Positions 16,901-25,205 are shown, numbered from the stretch's first letter. The stretch: 32,747 bases of DNA from CAYRFE01 sp964539615 (GCA_964539615.1 CAZIJP010000009.1:1-32747); one strand, 5' to 3'. Translations and numbers: made by a program. Notes: generated by a model not told the origin, from the sequence alone.

Positions 16901-16945
16901 ATTTCCCAAAAACATAAAGCGGGGTTTCTGCCCCGCTTTTTTTAT
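16874..16945 (+). repeat. 72-bp direct repeat, copy 1 (3' end and terminator of M3 gene)
   Basis: Identical base for base to 18896-18967. It covers the last eight codons plus stop, the 3' spacer, the terminator hairpin and its T-run. The genes on either side have diverged widely, including at silent sites. Confidence 0.95.
16916..16943 (+). terminator. Terminator after M3 copy 1
   Basis: AAAGCGGGG (16916-16924), 6-nt loop, CCCCGCTTT (16931-16939), T to 16943. Confidence 0.93.
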
Positions 16946-17014
16946 GGATAATCTTACAAAAATATAATAGTATTATTTACCTTAAAAAATAAAAACGAGA
17001 CCCCGGGAGGTTGT

Positions 17015-18922
17015 ATGAAGCGTTATGTAAGATCAATATACTTCGTTTTCTTAATTATTGTTACACCGTTTATCTGTTTCGCAACGCCGGCAACACTGGA
17101 TCGATCGGAAATCCCCGATAAATATAAATGGAATTTCGCCGATTTTTATCCTGAATGGCAGGCTTGGGAAAAAGACATATCGATCTTGGATAAAAAAATG
17201 CAGCTATTTATATCAATGAAAGGAACTTTAACACAAGGTCCCGAAGCCCTCTTGAAAGCATTGAAACTTAATGATGAGATGCGAATTCTTCATAGTAAAA
17301 TTAATAATTACGTTCAATTACAATTGATAGCAAATGCTCCGGTCTACGATTTAAACAATAAACTACAACTCCTTAGGGGGAATACTGAAAAAGCGATTCA
17401 ATCAACCATATGGTTTGAACCGGAAATTCTTTCCATCCCAAAATGCGAAATTGATAAATGGTTAACATCAAACTCGAATCTCACACCATACAAAATGATG
17501 ATCAATCAAATCTTTCATGCGAACGAGCATATTCTTTCCGAAGACAAAGAGCTATTGATTTCCAAATTCAACCCCTTGAGTAAAACTGTTTCGTCACTAT
17601 ACGAACAATTTGTTATGAATGATATGCTTTATCCTTCTATCACCCTTTCCACCGGTGAGTCGATGGAGCTTAATCACACTACTGTTTTCAGTATTTTCAA
17701 CAGCGAAACATTTACCCAGGAAGATAGACATAAAGCAGATACCGAATTAAATAAATTGTTTAAAAAAAACATCAATATACTCGCATCTTTCTATGCAGCA
17801 GGTTGCGAACGCGATTGGGCGTTTGCACATGCCAGAAATTATTCGTCATGCCTTGAGGCAGAACTTTTTGATGAGAATATTCCAACAACTGTCTTTGAAA
17901 ATCTCATACAAACCGCACGCGCACATACTTCCGTGTTACAACGTTACCTTTCTCTTAAAAAAAACTACATCATGAAACGTAAAAATCTCACGAAATTCCG
18001 GTCGTATGACAGGTTCATCAATCTTTTCGATTTTGCAAAAGATTATCCGTATGAAATCGGAAAAACAATGGTCTTCAACGCCGTTGCTCCACTAGGGAAA
18101 GAATACCAATCGTATACGCACCGAGCGTACGAAAACCGCTGGTTTGACGTTTATAATACAATCGGGAAGACTCCATCTAACTTTACGCAGATGACATATG
18201 GCTATCATCCCTTTGCAAATCTTAGCTATGAAGATCATTTGGAAAATTTATTTAATCTGGCGCATGAACTAGGACACGTTATGGATTATTTTTATTCGGG
18301 AAAAACACAACCTTATTCAACATACAACTCGCCAATTTTAACAGCAGAGACAATTTCACAACTCAATGAACAACTTCTTATATATTACCTTATTGAAAAT
18401 ACGCCCGACCCTATTGAACGTTCGGTATTTTTGGATAAAGCTATTTCTAACATCTATGAATCATTTTGGCAGACAATTTTTCACTCAGATTTTGAATATC
18501 AGGCACACCAACTCGCAGAGAAAGGGAACATCATTACGGCAGAATCACTCATCGCGCTTGAGAAACAGTTGAATGATGTCTATTTCGGCGATACGAGACA
18601 ATTTGATGCAAAATATACCGGAATAGAATGGAGTAAGGAAAAAAATTTTTTTATAAAGAAACCATTTTTAGCATATCAATATGCAATCGGCTTTGCCGCA
18701 TCGTTACAGCTCTATTCAGACATAACAAAAGGCTCCCCTGCTCAACGCGAAGCAGCACAAAAACGCTATATAGAATTATTGAAATCAGGAAGCAGTGATT
18801 ACCCGATCGAACTTTTAAAAAGAGCTGGCGTCGACATGACTAAACCCGATGCCGTTCTTACCGTGATAGCTGAAATGGACCGTCTTGTTGCTCTATTGGA
18901 AAAAGAAGTCAATAAATTATAA
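17015..18922 (+). CDS. Exported M3 family metallopeptidase, copy 2, with altered active-site residues
   Basis: 635 residues from ATG 17015, with GGGAGG 4 nt upstream. Signal peptide is residues 1-23 (ending CFA). It aligns almost without gaps to copy 1, about half the residues being identical by eye. The zinc site is kept at the same positions: HELGH (His417, Glu418, His421) and Glu445 (AETISQLNEQ). In the C-terminal motif, however, copy 1 PHLFGPSFYVYQYAT becomes KNFFIKKPFLAYQYAI: the conserved His is Asn544, the first Tyr of FYVYQY is Leu552, and one residue is inserted. In characterised M3 peptidases these His/Tyr residues stabilise the reaction intermediate, so copy 2 may be weakly active, changed in specificity, or a binding protein. 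Codon use is AT-richer than in copy 1. A TATAAT at 16963-16968 could be its -10, but no good -35 is seen. Confidence 0.92.
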   Translation: MKRYVRSIYFVFLIIVTPFICFATPATLDRSEIPDKYKWNFADFYPEWQAWEKDISILDKKMQLFISMKGTLTQGPEALLKALKLNDEMRILHSKINNYVQLQLIANAPVYDLNNKLQLLRGNTEKAIQSTIWFEPEILSIPKCEIDKWLTSNSNLTPYKMMINQIFHANEHILSEDKELLISKFNPLSKTVSSLYEQFVMNDMLYPSITLSTGESMELNHTTVFSIFNSETFTQEDRHKADTELNKLFKKNINILASFYAAGCERDWAFAHARNYSSCLEAELFDENIPTTVFENLIQTARAHTSVLQRYLSLKKNYIMKRKNLTKFRSYDRFINLFDFAKDYPYEIGKTMVFNAVAPLGKEYQSYTHRAYENRWFDVYNTIGKTPSNFTQMTYGYHPFANLSYEDHLENLFNLAHELGHVMDYFYSGKTQPYSTYNSPILTAETISQLNEQLLIYYLIENTPDPIERSVFLDKAISNIYESFWQTIFHSDFEYQAHQLAEKGNIITAESLIALEKQLNDVYFGDTRQFDAKYTGIEWSKEKNFFIKKPFLAYQYAIGFAASLQLYSDITKGSPAQREAAQKRYIELLKSGSSDYPIELLKRAGVDMTKPDAVLTVIAEMDRLVALLEKEVNKL

Positions 18923-18967
18923 ATTTCCCAAAAACATAAAGCGGGGTTTCTGCCCCGCTTTTTTTAT
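18896..18967 (+). repeat. 72-bp direct repeat, copy 2 (3' end and terminator of M3 gene)
   Basis: Exact copy of 16874-16945. The match stops just past the T-run on the right and becomes patchy within a few codons on the left. Confidence 0.95.
18938..18965 (+). terminator. Terminator after M3 copy 2
   Basis: Same hairpin as 16916-16943: AAAGCGGGG (18938-18946), CCCCGCTTT (18953-18961) and seven T. Confidence 0.93.
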
Positions 18968-18984
18968 TCTTGCCTATTAATTGC

Positions 18985-19012
18985 TTGACCTGTTTTTAAA
19001 ATAATGTAATAC
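18985..19012 (+). promoter_or_regulatory. Probable promoter of the small cysteine protein
   Basis: TTGACC (18985-18990), 16 nt, TAATAC (19007-19012). The -35 is good and the -10 weak. The leader would be about 36 nt. Confidence 0.4.
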
Positions 19013-19054
19013 TCTTTTGAGAAGAAAGCATGAATATTTAGACGGAGGTATGCT

Positions 19055-19255
19055 ATGGACGAAAAATGTGAACGCCTTGAAAACTGCCGCTTCTTTCAAA
19101 AGTTCAATGCCGACAATGAAGTGATCACCAGCGGTTGGATCCTTCTTTTTTGCGATTCACTTGAAAAATCCGAAACATGCGCGCGGAAATTATATTTTAA
19201 ACAGAACAATAAAATCCCTCCGGACAATATGTCGCCTACGGGCACGTTGATCTGA
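19055..19255 (+). CDS. Small cysteine-containing protein, function unknown
   Basis: 66 residues with GGAGGT 5 nt before the ATG, so translation is well supported. Cys5, Cys11, Cys33 and Cys42 are arranged as C-x5-C ... C-x8-C. The segments CERLENCRFFQKF and ETCARKLYFKQ and a PPDNMSPTG end resemble short proteins seen in several bacterial groups near signalling genes, probably binding zinc or an iron-sulfur cluster. I cannot name a characterised member. No signal peptide, so presumably cytosolic. It lies 52 nt upstream of the diguanylate cyclase, which has its own promoter. Confidence 0.8.
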   Translation: MDEKCERLENCRFFQKFNADNEVITSGWILLFCDSLEKSETCARKLYFKQNNKIPPDNMSPTGTLI

Positions 19256-19273
19256 TCTTTTAACTGTTTTCGG

Positions 19274-19301
19274 TTGATAAACTCAATAATACTGGTATAC
19301 T
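19274..19301 (+). promoter_or_regulatory. Extended -10 promoter placing the transcript start at the GGDEF gene's ATG
   Basis: TTGATA (19274-19279), 16 nt, TATACT (19296-19301) preceded by TGG, i.e. the TGn extended -10. The start point, 6-8 nt downstream, falls on the ATG at 19308. Confidence 0.7.
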
Positions 19302-19307
19302 GAAAGC

Positions 19308-20732
19308 ATGAAATTGTTAAGTTCATGCTTATTTATCATTTTATTTTATACAATGTTCGCTCATGCTTTAACATTGCGGGTCGGCATATCAGAAAACGAA
19401 CCTCTGGTCTATCGGGATCAGAATGGAAAATTCAGCGGCGTTTTCGTTGATCTGTTGGAAACTGTTGCCCAGCAAGAAGGCTGGGAACTCGACTATGTCT
19501 ATGCCGACTGGAATGATCTTGTATCAATGCTTCAAACGGCAAAGATCGATATTCTTCCCGATATAGCTTATACGGAAGAACGGGAAAAACTTTTTGATTT
19601 CAATAAAGAGGTCATTTTCACAAATTGGGGACGCGTATTCACAACTCCTTCGTTTTTACCGCAATCACTTTTCGACCTGCGCAACAAGCGGGTAGCCGTG
19701 ATGAAAGGCGACGTGTATTTTGTCGGCAAAGACGGTTTTCAGGAGTTGAACAATCGCTTCGACCTCAGGTGCACTTTCATTGAAGTTGCCGATTATAAGG
19801 ATGTGTTCACCTTACTTGCCCAGGGCAAAGCGGATGCAGGCGTGGTCAACAGGATATTCGGCGAGTTCAATCAACGATCTTTTTCGGTACAAAAAACTTC
19901 GATCATCTTCAAACCGGTCAATTTGCATTATGGATTTCCCAAAAATGCTCCGCTGAACAAATTGATAATCCCCCAACTCGACAAACGACTTTCAGACATG
20001 AAACAAAAAGAAAATTCTTTATATTATCAATTCATCGACAATTATTTTGTTGAAGTGAAAGTGGTAAAAAAAATTCCACGCGGTCTTTTAGAGATCATGA
20101 TCGGTATACTTATCCTCACACTGTTGGCTCACAGCATCGTACTTAAATACCGTGTAAAACGAAAGACCGTTGAATTGCAGATCGCAAACGATGAGCTCAA
20201 CCGACTGGCTGTGACCGACCTTCTTACCAATTGTTACAACCGCCGGTTTTTTATGGAAGAATTACTACGTGAGATCATGCGAAGCCGCAGATATACTACG
20301 CCGTTATCATTGGTTATTTTTGATATAGATCATTTTAAACTGGTAAACGATACCTATGGGCATCTCACAGGCGATATGGTACTGACCAGGATCGGCACGA
20401 TCATCAGGGCTCTTACACGCGAAAATGACTGTGCGGCACGGTACGGCGGAGAAGAATTCGTCCTCCTCCTGCCGGAAACAACTTGTGAAAAAGCTGCTTT
20501 TGCTGCAGACAAACTCCGTAAAACGTTGGAAAATGAATTGTTTTCCTTTGGTGAAAACAACTTCACTATATCGGCGAGTTTTGGTGTATGCGAATATGAC
20601 GGTTCGACCGTGAATAATTTTATATCTCACAGCGACGAAGCGCTCTATAAGGCAAAGGAAAACCGCGGCAGTATTGTCATAAGAACCGTAGATAATAACG
20701 GCAATACTTTATTTACAACTTTTAAACAATAG
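19308..20732 (+). CDS. Diguanylate cyclase with periplasmic solute-binding (SBP_bac_3) sensor
   Basis: 474 residues. Signal peptide is residues 1-20 (FAHA). Residues 22-250 are a family 3 extracellular solute-binding domain (LRVGISENEPLVYRDQNGKFSG, DILPDIAYTEEREKLFDFN, GKADAGVVN), implying detection of an amino acid or similar ligand outside the inner membrane. One membrane segment (259-279) joins it to a cytosolic GGDEF domain: DIDHFKLVNDTYGH metal and substrate site, active-site GGEEF (380-384), and the inhibitory I-site REND (371-374) five residues before it. All catalytic residues are present, so it should make c-di-GMP under product inhibition. Ribosome-site evidence is weak (only GAAAG), matching a leaderless message. 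A terminator follows. Confidence 0.95.
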   Translation: MKLLSSCLFIILFYTMFAHALTLRVGISENEPLVYRDQNGKFSGVFVDLLETVAQQEGWELDYVYADWNDLVSMLQTAKIDILPDIAYTEEREKLFDFNKEVIFTNWGRVFTTPSFLPQSLFDLRNKRVAVMKGDVYFVGKDGFQELNNRFDLRCTFIEVADYKDVFTLLAQGKADAGVVNRIFGEFNQRSFSVQKTSIIFKPVNLHYGFPKNAPLNKLIIPQLDKRLSDMKQKENSLYYQFIDNYFVEVKVVKKIPRGLLEIMIGILILTLLAHSIVLKYRVKRKTVELQIANDELNRLAVTDLLTNCYNRRFFMEELLREIMRSRRYTTPLSLVIFDIDHFKLVNDTYGHLTGDMVLTRIGTIIRALTRENDCAARYGGEEFVLLLPETTCEKAAFAADKLRKTLENELFSFGENNFTISASFGVCEYDGSTVNNFISHSDEALYKAKENRGSIVIRTVDNNGNTLFTTFKQ

Positions 20733-20753
20733 ATCTCACAATATATTTAAAAG

Positions 20754-20786
20754 AAAAGGCGCAGAGTAAACCTCTGCGCCTTTTTT
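20754..20786. terminator. Bidirectional terminator between GGDEF gene and oligopeptidase operon
   Basis: Perfect 9-bp stem GGCGCAGAG (20758-20766) and CTCTGCGCC (20772-20780), 5-nt loop, six T on the right and an A-rich left flank. It can serve both converging units. Confidence 0.93.
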
Positions 20787-20804
20787 CGTGATTCTCAGAG
20801 AATG

Positions 20805-22907
20805 TTATTTAGTTATACCTAATGTATCAAAAATAAATGCATATGAGAATGATATGTCTTTCAGGAAATCATAGCGTCCCGTCGAGCCCATATGACCTGA
20901 ACCCATGTTGGTCTTCAAGAGGATCTTGGTGTTTGCAGTATTGTTATCGCGCAATTTCAGTGTAAATTTTGCAGGTTCCCAATACGACACACGCGGATCA
21001 TTGAATCCGGCAGTGATCAGCATGTTCGGATATGCCTGTTTTTTTATATTATCATACGGCGAATAACTGCGTATATAATCAAAATATTTCTTTTCCTGCG
21101 GATTGCCCCACTCTTCATACTCGCCGACGGTAAGCGGTAAACTTGCGTCAAGCATGGTGTTGACCACATCAACGAATGGCACATCTGCAATTACAACTTT
21201 AAACAGATCAGGGCGCATATTGGCCACGGCACCCATGAGCAATCCGCCGGCGCTGCCGCCCTCTATGGCAAGCCTGTCTGCGGAAGTGTATTTTTGAGCT
21301 ATAAGCTGTTCGGCACAGGCAATAAAATCGGTAAAGGTATTTTTCTTATTAAGAAGTTTTCCATCATCATACCATTTTTTGCCTTTATCCCCGCCACCGC
21401 GAATATGAGCCACAGCCCACACAAAACCGCGGTTGAGCAAGCTTAAGCGTGATGAAGAAAAGTAAACATCGGACGGCTCACCGTATGATCCGTACGACGT
21501 GAGATACAACGGTGCTGTACCGTCAAGCTTGGTGCCTTTTTTGTATACCAATGAGATCGGGACAAGCGTGCCGTCCGGCGCGGTCGCATTTATCCGATCG
21601 GATGTGTACAGTGTCGGGTCATATCCTTTGCATATTCTGTTTTTCATTACTTTTTTAACTTTTGAGATCAGATTAAAATCAAAGACCGTATCCGGAGTGA
21701 CCAATGAAACATAGGAAAAACGCAAGGTATCAAGCGTATAATCCTTGTTGCCTGTAACCGTGATCGAATACACCGGTTCATCAAACGGCACTTCATAAGT
21801 ACCGGTCGCATCATCGGTATAGACCGTCAGATGGTTCAATGCATCTTTACGCGTCTCAACAACAATAAATTTTGAAAATTCTTCAATGCTGTTGATCGTA
21901 ACATTCGGATCACAGGGGATGAAATCTTTCCAGTTCGACCGTTTCGGATCGCTTACGGGCGCAACCACGACTTTATAGGTCGGCGCATTGTCATTGGTTA
22001 TAAAATAGAATTTGTCGCCGTGATGCGAGAGGTAATACTCAACACCCTGGCGGCGCGCTTCTATCAATGTAAACGTACCCTGAGGATCATCAGCACGCAG
22101 AAAACGCATTTCGCTGGTCATTTTGCTTGCCGTGCCGATGATCAGGTATTCAGCGCTTTTTGTCTTGTCGATCCACATCCAGTAACGTTCGTCTTTTTCC
22201 TCATATACAAGCGTATCTTTGCTCATATCGGTCCCGAGCTGATGTCGGAACAACCGTGACGGTCTTTTAGCGGCATCATAGACCGTATAAAAGAAATAAT
22301 TATCTTTATTCGCCCATTGGAAGCTGCCTATCGTATCGCGCGTGTCATCAAAAAGCTTTCCCGTTTTCAGGTCTTTTACGAAAAGTTTGTAATTTTCAGA
22401 ACCGTCATAATCGACGGTATATGCCAGCAATGTATGATCAGGGCTGACATCGAAGATACGCACGTCAAAATAATCTTTCCCTTTTGCCAATTCATTCTCG
22501 TCAAGTATGATCTCTTCGGGCGCATCAACGCTGCCTTTTTTTCTGCAATGATAGGCATATTGTTTGCCTTTTTCATAACGGGTATAATAGAAATAATCGC
22601 CTTCCTGCACCGGCACACTGTAGTCATCCTCGGCAATGCGGGCCTTCATTTCCTTAAATAATTTATCCTGAAGCTTTACGGTGTGCTGCATCACAGCATC
22701 CGTGTAGGTATTTTCAGTAATTAAATATTCAGCAACTTTCGGATCATCTTTTTCGCGAAGCCAAAAATAATCATCCGTCAGCGTAACACCGTGTACCGTT
22801 GTTTCATGGGTCTTTTTTTCTGCCGTCGGAACCGGCGGTATCTCGATCTTCTTTGCACATCCTAACGCTGCCAACACCATAACGGCAAGTATCAACCATA
22901 GACGCAT
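20805..22907 (-). CDS. Prolyl oligopeptidase family (oligopeptidase B-like) lipoprotein
   Basis: 700 residues from ATG 22907, chosen because GAAAGGG lies 8 nt upstream and the protein then starts with a compact lipoprotein signal (MRLWLILAVMVLAALGC, Cys17). An ATG at 22928, overlapping the yjbQ stop as ATGA, is the alternative and would add seven residues. The N-terminal part (DDYFWLREKDDPKVAEYL onward) is the propeller of S9A enzymes that restricts entry to short peptides. The C-terminal alpha/beta-hydrolase domain has nucleophile Ser552 in GGSAGG, Asp637 in GFNDPRVSYWEPAK and His672 in GSGHMG, all intact. Sequence style is closest to oligopeptidase B (protease II), which cuts after Lys or Arg, but specificity is not proven. 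Anchoring as a lipoprotein is unusual for that cytosolic family. It is last in an operon with aroE, aroC and yjbQ. Confidence 0.93.
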   Translation of the reverse strand: MRLWLILAVMVLAALGCAKKIEIPPVPTAEKKTHETTVHGVTLTDDYFWLREKDDPKVAEYLITENTYTDAVMQHTVKLQDKLFKEMKARIAEDDYSVPVQEGDYFYYTRYEKGKQYAYHCRKKGSVDAPEEIILDENELAKGKDYFDVRIFDVSPDHTLLAYTVDYDGSENYKLFVKDLKTGKLFDDTRDTIGSFQWANKDNYFFYTVYDAAKRPSRLFRHQLGTDMSKDTLVYEEKDERYWMWIDKTKSAEYLIIGTASKMTSEMRFLRADDPQGTFTLIEARRQGVEYYLSHHGDKFYFITNDNAPTYKVVVAPVSDPKRSNWKDFIPCDPNVTINSIEEFSKFIVVETRKDALNHLTVYTDDATGTYEVPFDEPVYSITVTGNKDYTLDTLRFSYVSLVTPDTVFDFNLISKVKKVMKNRICKGYDPTLYTSDRINATAPDGTLVPISLVYKKGTKLDGTAPLYLTSYGSYGEPSDVYFSSSRLSLLNRGFVWAVAHIRGGGDKGKKWYDDGKLLNKKNTFTDFIACAEQLIAQKYTSADRLAIEGGSAGGLLMGAVANMRPDLFKVVIADVPFVDVVNTMLDASLPLTVGEYEEWGNPQEKKYFDYIRSYSPYDNIKKQAYPNMLITAGFNDPRVSYWEPAKFTLKLRDNNTANTKILLKTNMGSGHMGSTGRYDFLKDISFSYAFIFDTLGITK

Positions 22908-22924
22908 ACGATCAACCCTTTCTT

Positions 22925-23317
22925 TCATCCTAACGTTTTTATCCAAACCTGCCGCGTCCGCGGCCCGTCAAACTCGCATAAAAAGATACCCTGCCATGCT
23001 CCGAGCTGCATATCACCGTTCTCAACGATCACGGTTACGGAACTTCCCATCATTGATGCTTTCATATGCGCTGCGGAATTACCCTCATCATGATTGTAGT
23101 TGCCGGTCCACGGATAAACGGTATCAAGTATATACAGCATATCCTGCGCCACATCGGGATCGGCATGTTCATTGATGGTCACACCGCATGTGGTGTGCGG
23201 ACAAAATATCACGGCAGCTCCGTCTTGAAAATTTTCTTTATGTAAATAATCCCTTATTTTTGCAGTTATATCGAGCATTCTGGAATGATTTTGTGTTTCC
23301 ACGGTAAATTTGATCAT
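22925..23317 (-). CDS. yjbQ: YjbQ/UPF0047 family protein
   Basis: 130 residues, the normal length. Family hallmarks are present: FCPHTTCGVTINE (HTT 41-43, Glu50), GNYNHDEGNSAAHMKA (His76, His84) and LGAWQGIFLCEFDGPR. These residues form the pocket of the trimeric UPF0047 fold (PF01894). E. coli YjbQ has weak thiamine-phosphate synthase activity in vitro, but the natural role is unsettled. The ATG overlaps the aroC stop as ATGA, and its own stop overlaps another ATG of the downstream peptidase frame, so translation is probably coupled. Confidence 0.95.
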   Translation of the reverse strand: MIKFTVETQNHSRMLDITAKIRDYLHKENFQDGAAVIFCPHTTCGVTINEHADPDVAQDMLYILDTVYPWTGNYNHDEGNSAAHMKASMMGSSVTVIVENGDMQLGAWQGIFLCEFDGPRTRQVWIKTLG

Positions 23318-24360
23318 ACCTCGCCTTTAGTGTTTTCGACACGGGCCTTCAGGAAACGGTAATCATCGCCGCCGTACCGCTGCATGACCGCATCGAGCAA
23401 AATATAGGCCGCCATGTTCTCGGCGATAACGCCTATCGTATCGACCACACAGGTGTCCGATCGTTCGTAACGTGCAGATACCTGTTCACAGGTTATTACG
23501 TCGATGCTGTGTTTTTGTTGCTTCGACGAGGGTACCGGCTTTACGAACAAGCGGAATACTACGGGTTCACCGTTGGTCATACCGCCCTCTATACCGCCTG
23601 CATTATTGGTCTGACGCACCACGGAACCTTCGGAATAGAACAGTTCATCCTGTTCATAACGTTCCGCGTCGTCACCGCTGCCGAACACCACGCCTTTCAC
23701 CGACGGGATGCTCATGAGAATACCTGAAAGCGTACTGTCGATACGGGAAGCCCAATGAACAAAGCTTCCAAGTCCTGCAGGCAAACCGGCAATTTGAACG
23801 GTAACCGTACCGCCGAGAGATCGTCCTTCCTGCTTTGCTTTATCGATATGTGTCTTGATAGCGTCATCATACCCGGTCACAGCCGTGTTCACGATCCCGT
23901 CAACAGTCGCCGGCCGCGACGAAAACGTCACATCGAGAGATTCGAGAAGGCTCTTACACAACGCAGCCGCAGCCACATACCCCGCCGTCACCCGAGCGCT
24001 TGCACGTTCCATTACAGGCCGCAAATGCGGATAACGGTATTTCATATAGCCGGCCATGTCAGCATGTCCGGGGCGCGGGATCGTCACAGCATCGCCGATA
24101 GTATCTGCCCAATTGGCATGATCGCGATTGGGTATTTCAATAGACAACGGAGCACCCGTCGTATATCCGTCATATATCCCTGACACTAAAGAGAACGCCT
24201 CATTTTCTATGGTCATTCGTGCCCCGCGGCCGTATCCCGACCTGCGCCGTTGGAGCTCCTGAACGATCTTGTTCTCATCCACGGGGAAATTGGCCGGAAA
24301 TCCGACAAGCGTGCCGATCAATACCGGGCCATGTGATTCACCGCTAACGTATAGTTCCAT
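23314..24360 (-). CDS. aroC: Chorismate synthase, short Thermotoga-like form
   Basis: 348 residues. It converts 5-enolpyruvylshikimate 3-phosphate to chorismate using reduced FMN. Motifs are GESHG (7-11), a basic RRRSGYGRGARM loop (38-49), RPGHADMAGYMKYRY (96-110), ERASARVTAG (118-127) and NAGGIEGGMTNGEP (253-266). The N-terminus is about ten residues shorter than in E. coli, and the loop reads GYGRGARM rather than the proteobacterial form, both like the Thermotoga-type enzymes. AGAGGT stands about 6 nt before the ATG, inside the last codons of aroE (17-nt overlap). It is part of the aroE-aroC-yjbQ-peptidase operon. Confidence 0.97.
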   Translation of the reverse strand: MELYVSGESHGPVLIGTLVGFPANFPVDENKIVQELQRRRSGYGRGARMTIENEAFSLVSGIYDGYTTGAPLSIEIPNRDHANWADTIGDAVTIPRPGHADMAGYMKYRYPHLRPVMERASARVTAGYVAAAALCKSLLESLDVTFSSRPATVDGIVNTAVTGYDDAIKTHIDKAKQEGRSLGGTVTVQIAGLPAGLGSFVHWASRIDSTLSGILMSIPSVKGVVFGSGDDAERYEQDELFYSEGSVVRQTNNAGGIEGGMTNGEPVVFRLFVKPVPSSKQQKHSIDVITCEQVSARYERSDTCVVDTIGVIAENMAAYILLDAVMQRYGGDDYRFLKARVENTKGEV

Positions 24361-25081
24361 ATACTACCTCTTTCATGATTGCTACCGGAGCTGAGCGCCC
24401 CGTCCATAGTTCGAATGAATGTGCGCCCTGCCAGACCAACATGCTTTTTCCGGTCTCGGAACGCAGATAATTCAGATCGTAATAACAACCGTCTTTTTTT
24501 ACTGTGTAAGCGAAATCCTCTGGTGTGCAATTGATCACCATGTCGGCAGTATCAAAACGCGTTTCGGCGATAAACTCTGCCGCAGTGGCATTGAATTCGG
24601 CAGCAAGCATCTCAGCCCGTTCACGCGTACGGTTGACGATGGTAACAATAGCGCCGGACACCGTGAGCGCATAGACGATCGCTCGGGCGGAACCTCCCGC
24701 ACCGATCACCGTGCATTTTTTCCCTTTCGGAAAGCAGCAATAATCGTTTTTCAGTGAAGCGAGAAATCCGCTCCAGTCCGTATTATAGCCGACATATCCT
24801 TCGCCTGCCCTCACGGCGGTATTGATACAACCGATCGCAAGGGTCGCATCATCTCCCGGCGGAATAAAACGCACCGCAGTTTCCTTGAATGGCATCGTGA
24901 TATTAAAGCCGGGCACTTCCTGTGCCGTTAATTGCGCCAAAACGGCCTCAATATCGGCATCGCCCGGTAATTCCATAACTTCATACGAATAGGGTAAATC
25001 TTGAGCTTTAAATGCGGCATTTTGCATGGCCGGAGATAAGGAACGGCTTACTGATGTGCCTAGCAAATAATATGTATTCAT
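24344..25081 (-). CDS. aroE: Shikimate dehydrogenase
   Basis: 245 residues, somewhat shorter than E. coli AroE (272). It reduces 3-dehydroshikimate to shikimate with NADPH. The shikimate site is SRSLSP (12-17), NITMPFKE (60-67, catalytic Lys66) and YNTDW (99-103, Asp102). The cofactor site is GAGGSARA (127-134) with NRTRERA (150-156), whose Arg residues favour NADPH. The C-terminal WQGAHSFELWTG closes the active site. AGGTGA sits about 7 nt before the ATG, and a promoter with perfect TTGACA lies at 25099-25127, so this is the first gene of the operon. Confidence 0.97.
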   Translation of the reverse strand: MNTYYLLGTSVSRSLSPAMQNAAFKAQDLPYSYEVMELPGDADIEAVLAQLTAQEVPGFNITMPFKETAVRFIPPGDDATLAIGCINTAVRAGEGYVGYNTDWSGFLASLKNDYCCFPKGKKCTVIGAGGSARAIVYALTVSGAIVTIVNRTRERAEMLAAEFNATAAEFIAETRFDTADMVINCTPEDFAYTVKKDGCYYDLNYLRSETGKSMLVWQGAHSFELWTGRSAPVAIMKEVVYGTIR

Positions 25082-25098
25082 AGTCTATCACCTGACGT

Positions 25099-25127
25099 AT
25101 TCTGGTTGATTGGATGTGGAATGTCAA
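25099..25127 (-). promoter_or_regulatory. Promoter of the aroE operon
   Basis: On the minus strand TTGACA (25122-25127), 17 nt, CAGAAT (25099-25104). The start would be near 25092, leaving a very short leader of about 10 nt holding the Shine-Dalgarno. Confidence 0.65.
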
Positions 25128-25149
25128 GCGGGAAAATCAATAACATAAT

Positions 25150-25197
25150 AGTTCTGAAAACATAGAACTCTTCATATCACCGAAAATTCAAGTGATA
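25150..25197. repeat. Two adjacent inverted repeats upstream of aroE
   Basis: AGTTCT/AGAACT (25150-25155 and 25164-25169, 8-nt gap) and TATCAC/GTGATA (25175-25180 and 25192-25197, 11-nt gap). Both are perfect 6-bp palindromic pairs and sit just upstream of the aroE -35. They could be operators or simply chance in AT-rich DNA. Confidence 0.35.
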
Positions 25198-25205
25198 GTT
25201 ATCAT

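Noticed and set aside
16874..18967. CRISPR or insertion-sequence interpretation of the 72-bp repeats
   Set aside because: Only two copies, 2 kb apart, containing gene ends and a terminator; no transposase, spacers or target duplications.
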